DNA from: Phycisphaerales bacterium
GTDB lineage: Bacteria > Planctomycetota > Phycisphaerae > SM23-33
Length of the DNA stretch: 14,350 nucleotides
Assembly (NCBI GenBank): GCA_003171235.1
Contig: PMYM01000091.1
Location: 2,812 to 17,161, forward strand
Direction: 5' to 3'
Both the position numbers and the translations under genes were made by a program. Numbering within the stretch: the first letter of the stretch is position 1; every line of letters begins with the position of its first letter. The notes beneath the pieces were generated by a model. That model was not told the origin of the DNA. It worked only from the letters and a program-made list of their open reading frames with translations, and ran no database searches. Below are positions 12,562 to 14,350 of this stretch, piece after piece.

Positions 12562-13668
12562 ATGACCGAAAACGCCTTTCGTTACACCGGGCAGGTCGTC
12601 TATGTCTTCGCCTTCGACCTGGCCTATGAATTCACGGGCCTGCCCCAGAGTCTGCTGGGCCAGCCGCTGCGGCAGTTTGAAATCTCCACCAGCAAGCGCA
12701 TGCCGCGGCAGATGTTTTTCTTCCGCCCGCAGATGGTTCGCCTGCCGGGCCAGTCGCGCCAGGGCCCGCGCGGGCCGGTGGAGGTGGAACGGACGGTGAA
12801 GCTTTTCCCCGTCGGGGCCGCCAGCATCACCTTCCGCGTGCCCTTCGGCGTCAACCATTTCGAGCAGTTGGTCGACTACCACGACCTGGCCCTGGACGGC
12901 CAGCCGCTGCATCACGAAGCCAGGGAACTGGCTGAGCAACTCCGCCAGGAATTGATCCCCTACTCGATCAAGCCCGTGCCCAAGCTGGCCGAGGAGGAGG
13001 CCTACACCGTCTTCTGCGTCAACGCCCCGCTGCCGGGGCAGAACCTTTCCTCAGCCGAGGCCTGGTTGCAGCAGCATCACCGTAGCGTTTCGGCCGTGCT
13101 CACCCAGGAGAGCGACACCAGCCACCTCTCCACGCAGGAGGCGCAGGAATCCAGCGCCATGTACCTGAGCTACTACGAGCAGGACCTGGTGGTGGTGGAC
13201 TGGGACGCCGCCCTGGTGGTGGACCTCCCCCACAACTTCGAGGAAGTGCTGCACGTGATGGAACTGGCCAACGTGCAACTGGCCGAGCTGGAGGCCTACG
13301 ACCATATCCTGGACGACTCCCTGCAGGACGCCTACCGCGACCTGAAGCGCCGCCCCCTGCGCCCGCGCAACGTGCTGGACCAACTGCGCGAGATCCGCAT
13401 CGACCTGGCCAGGCTGTCCGACGAATTGTCCAACATCACCAAGTTCTTCGGCGACTGGCACCTGGCCAGGGTCTACCAGCATCTCTCGTCCCGCTTCCAC
13501 CTGGCCGACTGGCACCGCACCATCGACGACAAGCTCGACACCTTGGACGAACTCTATCAACTGCTAAAGAGCGACCGCACCAACCGGCTGATGATGCTGC
13601 TGGAGGTGACGATCGTGCTGCTGTTCGTGATCGACCTGGTCATCCTCATCGCGCAGCTAAGGAAGTAA
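12562..13668 (+). CDS. RMD1/DUF155-like protein with a C-terminal membrane anchor
   Basis: The 368-residue product has a mixed alpha/beta N-terminal half. Its centre is YLSYYEQDLVVVDWDAALVV (201-220), then VLHVMELANVQLAELEAYDHILDDSLQDAY (229-258), followed by charged helices likely to form a coiled coil (about 260-335) and one hydrophobic helix near the end (341-364) with four polar residues after it. This order (domain, helical region, single C-terminal transmembrane segment) is that of RMD1/YagE/DUF155 proteins, whose bacterial role is unknown. I am moderately sure of the family because the core motif is divergent. The start is ATG with TAGAAT 8 nt upstream. It follows the flavoprotein gene by 11 nt. 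Confidence 0.65.
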   Translation: MTENAFRYTGQVVYVFAFDLAYEFTGLPQSLLGQPLRQFEISTSKRMPRQMFFFRPQMVRLPGQSRQGPRGPVEVERTVKLFPVGAASITFRVPFGVNHFEQLVDYHDLALDGQPLHHEARELAEQLRQELIPYSIKPVPKLAEEEAYTVFCVNAPLPGQNLSSAEAWLQQHHRSVSAVLTQESDTSHLSTQEAQESSAMYLSYYEQDLVVVDWDAALVVDLPHNFEEVLHVMELANVQLAELEAYDHILDDSLQDAYRDLKRRPLRPRNVLDQLREIRIDLARLSDELSNITKFFGDWHLARVYQHLSSRFHLADWHRTIDDKLDTLDELYQLLKSDRTNRLMMLLEVTIVLLFVIDLVILIAQLRK

Positions 13669-13715
13669 GCTTGCTCAGTCCTTTCCCTTTTTGTCGACGC
13701 GTCGCTTTGGTAACT

Positions 13716-13739
13716 GGTTAATCGGTTGATCGGTTAATC
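13716..13739. repeat. Three tandem 8-bp units (GGTTAATC)
   Basis: GGTTAATC, GGTTGATC and GGTTAATC follow one another and are trailed by a partial GGT. They lie in the 80-bp gap between the RMD1-like gene and the truncated transposase, both of which end here. A 10-base palindrome, CGACGCGTCG, lies just upstream. Confidence 0.65.
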
Positions 13740-13748
13740 GGTAGGAGC

Positions 13749-14321
13749 CTAAGCCGTAGCGTGCCGGTTGCTCTCCCGGCGATGACGGCCTCGGCCAGGC
13801 GGGGCGCCATTGTGCAACCGGGAACATGGGTAGCACCGCTGGCCGTCGGCCGTGGCGAAGTGCCCCTTGAAGTCACAGCACCAAAGGGCGTTGGGGCCGT
13901 CGCAATGGGCCAACGGCTGGGTCTGCGGCGGCACCCGTCGCCGCTTCTTGCGCGGAATGACCCGGGCCTGGTCCTTAAGTATCTGCTCGAAGGTGCTGAT
14001 GGCCGGCCAATTTATATCCGGATGCTTTCGTGCCAGCAAGACCCGCAGCTTCTTGGGACCCCAGCCCCAGCGGTCACGAGCCGCCAGGATCGCCTGGACC
14101 TCCCAGAGAGGCACTTGCTGTGGATGATGCAGCGGCGCCCGGCTTCGGTCAGCCAATCCGCCAAGACCTTCCTCCTGCCATCGGCTCCACCACTTGTAGC
14201 CGGTCTTGCGACTGATGCCGTACTTACGGCATAACTGGGCCATCGACTCTGCCTCGTTCTTGTCGTATTCAACTACCAACTTCATCCGCTCGTTAGGCAC
14301 ACGGGTCTCCTTCCAGGGCAT
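13749..14321 (-). CDS. IS481-type transposase, C-terminally truncated
   Basis: The 190-residue product starts MPWKETRVPNERMKLVVEYD and contains a helix-turn-helix (AQLCRKYGISRKTGYKWWSRW, about 28-48), the RSRAPLHHP segment (60-68), a second helical DNA-binding part (WGWGPKKLRVLLARKHPDINWPA) and the start of the DDE core, ALWCCDFKGHFATADGQRCYP, with its first catalytic Asp. After that the reading changes to an unrelated tail (CSRLHNGAPPGRGRHRRESNRHATA), and the second Asp and the Glu are missing. Family transposases are about 320-390 residues long, so this is a remnant and almost certainly inactive. The ATG at 14321 has AAGGAG 6 nt upstream. A short IR (13764-13821) marks the break. Confidence 0.8.
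   Translation of the reverse strand: MPWKETRVPNERMKLVVEYDKNEAESMAQLCRKYGISRKTGYKWWSRWQEEGLGGLADRSRAPLHHPQQVPLWEVQAILAARDRWGWGPKKLRVLLARKHPDINWPAISTFEQILKDQARVIPRKKRRRVPPQTQPLAHCDGPNALWCCDFKGHFATADGQRCYPCSRLHNGAPPGRGRHRRESNRHATA
13764..13821. repeat. 58-bp inverted repeat at the transposase break point
   Basis: CCGGTTGC (13764-13771) and GCAACCGG (13814-13821) are perfect 8-base inverted arms. The segment starts close to where family similarity in the transposase stops, so the tail of the reading frame is made of this sequence. It may be another small dispersed repeat that interrupted the IS. Confidence 0.5.
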
Positions 14322-14350
14322 GGCCGACTCCTTTCGAGCCGCCATCCTAC

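Overview
The window is a high-GC bacterial chromosome segment. A member of the Planctomycetota, most likely the Phycisphaerae, fits best. The reasons are the DnaA domain IV variant (GKNHSTV), the rpmA-obgE-coaX-mnmE gene order, a secreted protein type typical of that group, and intergenic gaps filled with dispersed repeats (CGCAGAGG arrays, CACAGGC palindromes, GGTTAATC tandems) of the sort common in such genomes. The taxonomic call is inference.

Layout. From 96 to 4061 four housekeeping genes lie on the minus strand and are transcribed rpmA, obgE, coaX, mnmE. They encode ribosomal protein L27, the Obg GTPase, type III pantothenate kinase and a divergent MnmE-like GTPase. They are separated by 200-380 bp gaps, each holding a repeat or structured element, so they do not form a tight operon. 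rpmA has a strong-looking promoter and a folded leader ending next to its Shine-Dalgarno. A 276-bp element with 19-bp terminal inverted repeats ends 1 nt before the obgE start codon. A secreted protein of unknown function (4198-4827, minus) has its own consensus-like promoter. Everything from 4955 to 13668 is on the plus strand: a double-GNAT acetyltransferase, dnaA (without dnaN or gyrB nearby), a structured dnaA 3' region with a terminator, a secreted unknown, an SO_0444/ArsP-type metal permease, a CBS-MgtE transporter overlapping a BaiN/HI0933-type flavoprotein by ATGA, and an RMD1/DUF155-like membrane-anchored protein. The window ends in a C-terminally truncated IS481-type transposase on the minus strand.

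Expression signals seem to fall into two classes. Several genes (rpmA, the 4198-4827 gene, dnaA) have a TTGACN-17-TAnnnT promoter and a leader of about 40-75 nt. Four plus-strand genes (starts 7747, 8976, 10257, 12562) instead carry TAGAAT or TAGTAT only 5-8 nt before the start codon and have no properly spaced Shine-Dalgarno, as expected for leaderless mRNAs.

The best candidates for undescribed biology are the rpmA leader RNA, the TIR-bounded structured element that would hide the obgE ribosome-binding site, the TAGAAT/leaderless pattern, and an MnmE homologue that lacks the usual G4 asparagine and C-terminal cysteine and has a repeat palindrome built into its reading frame.
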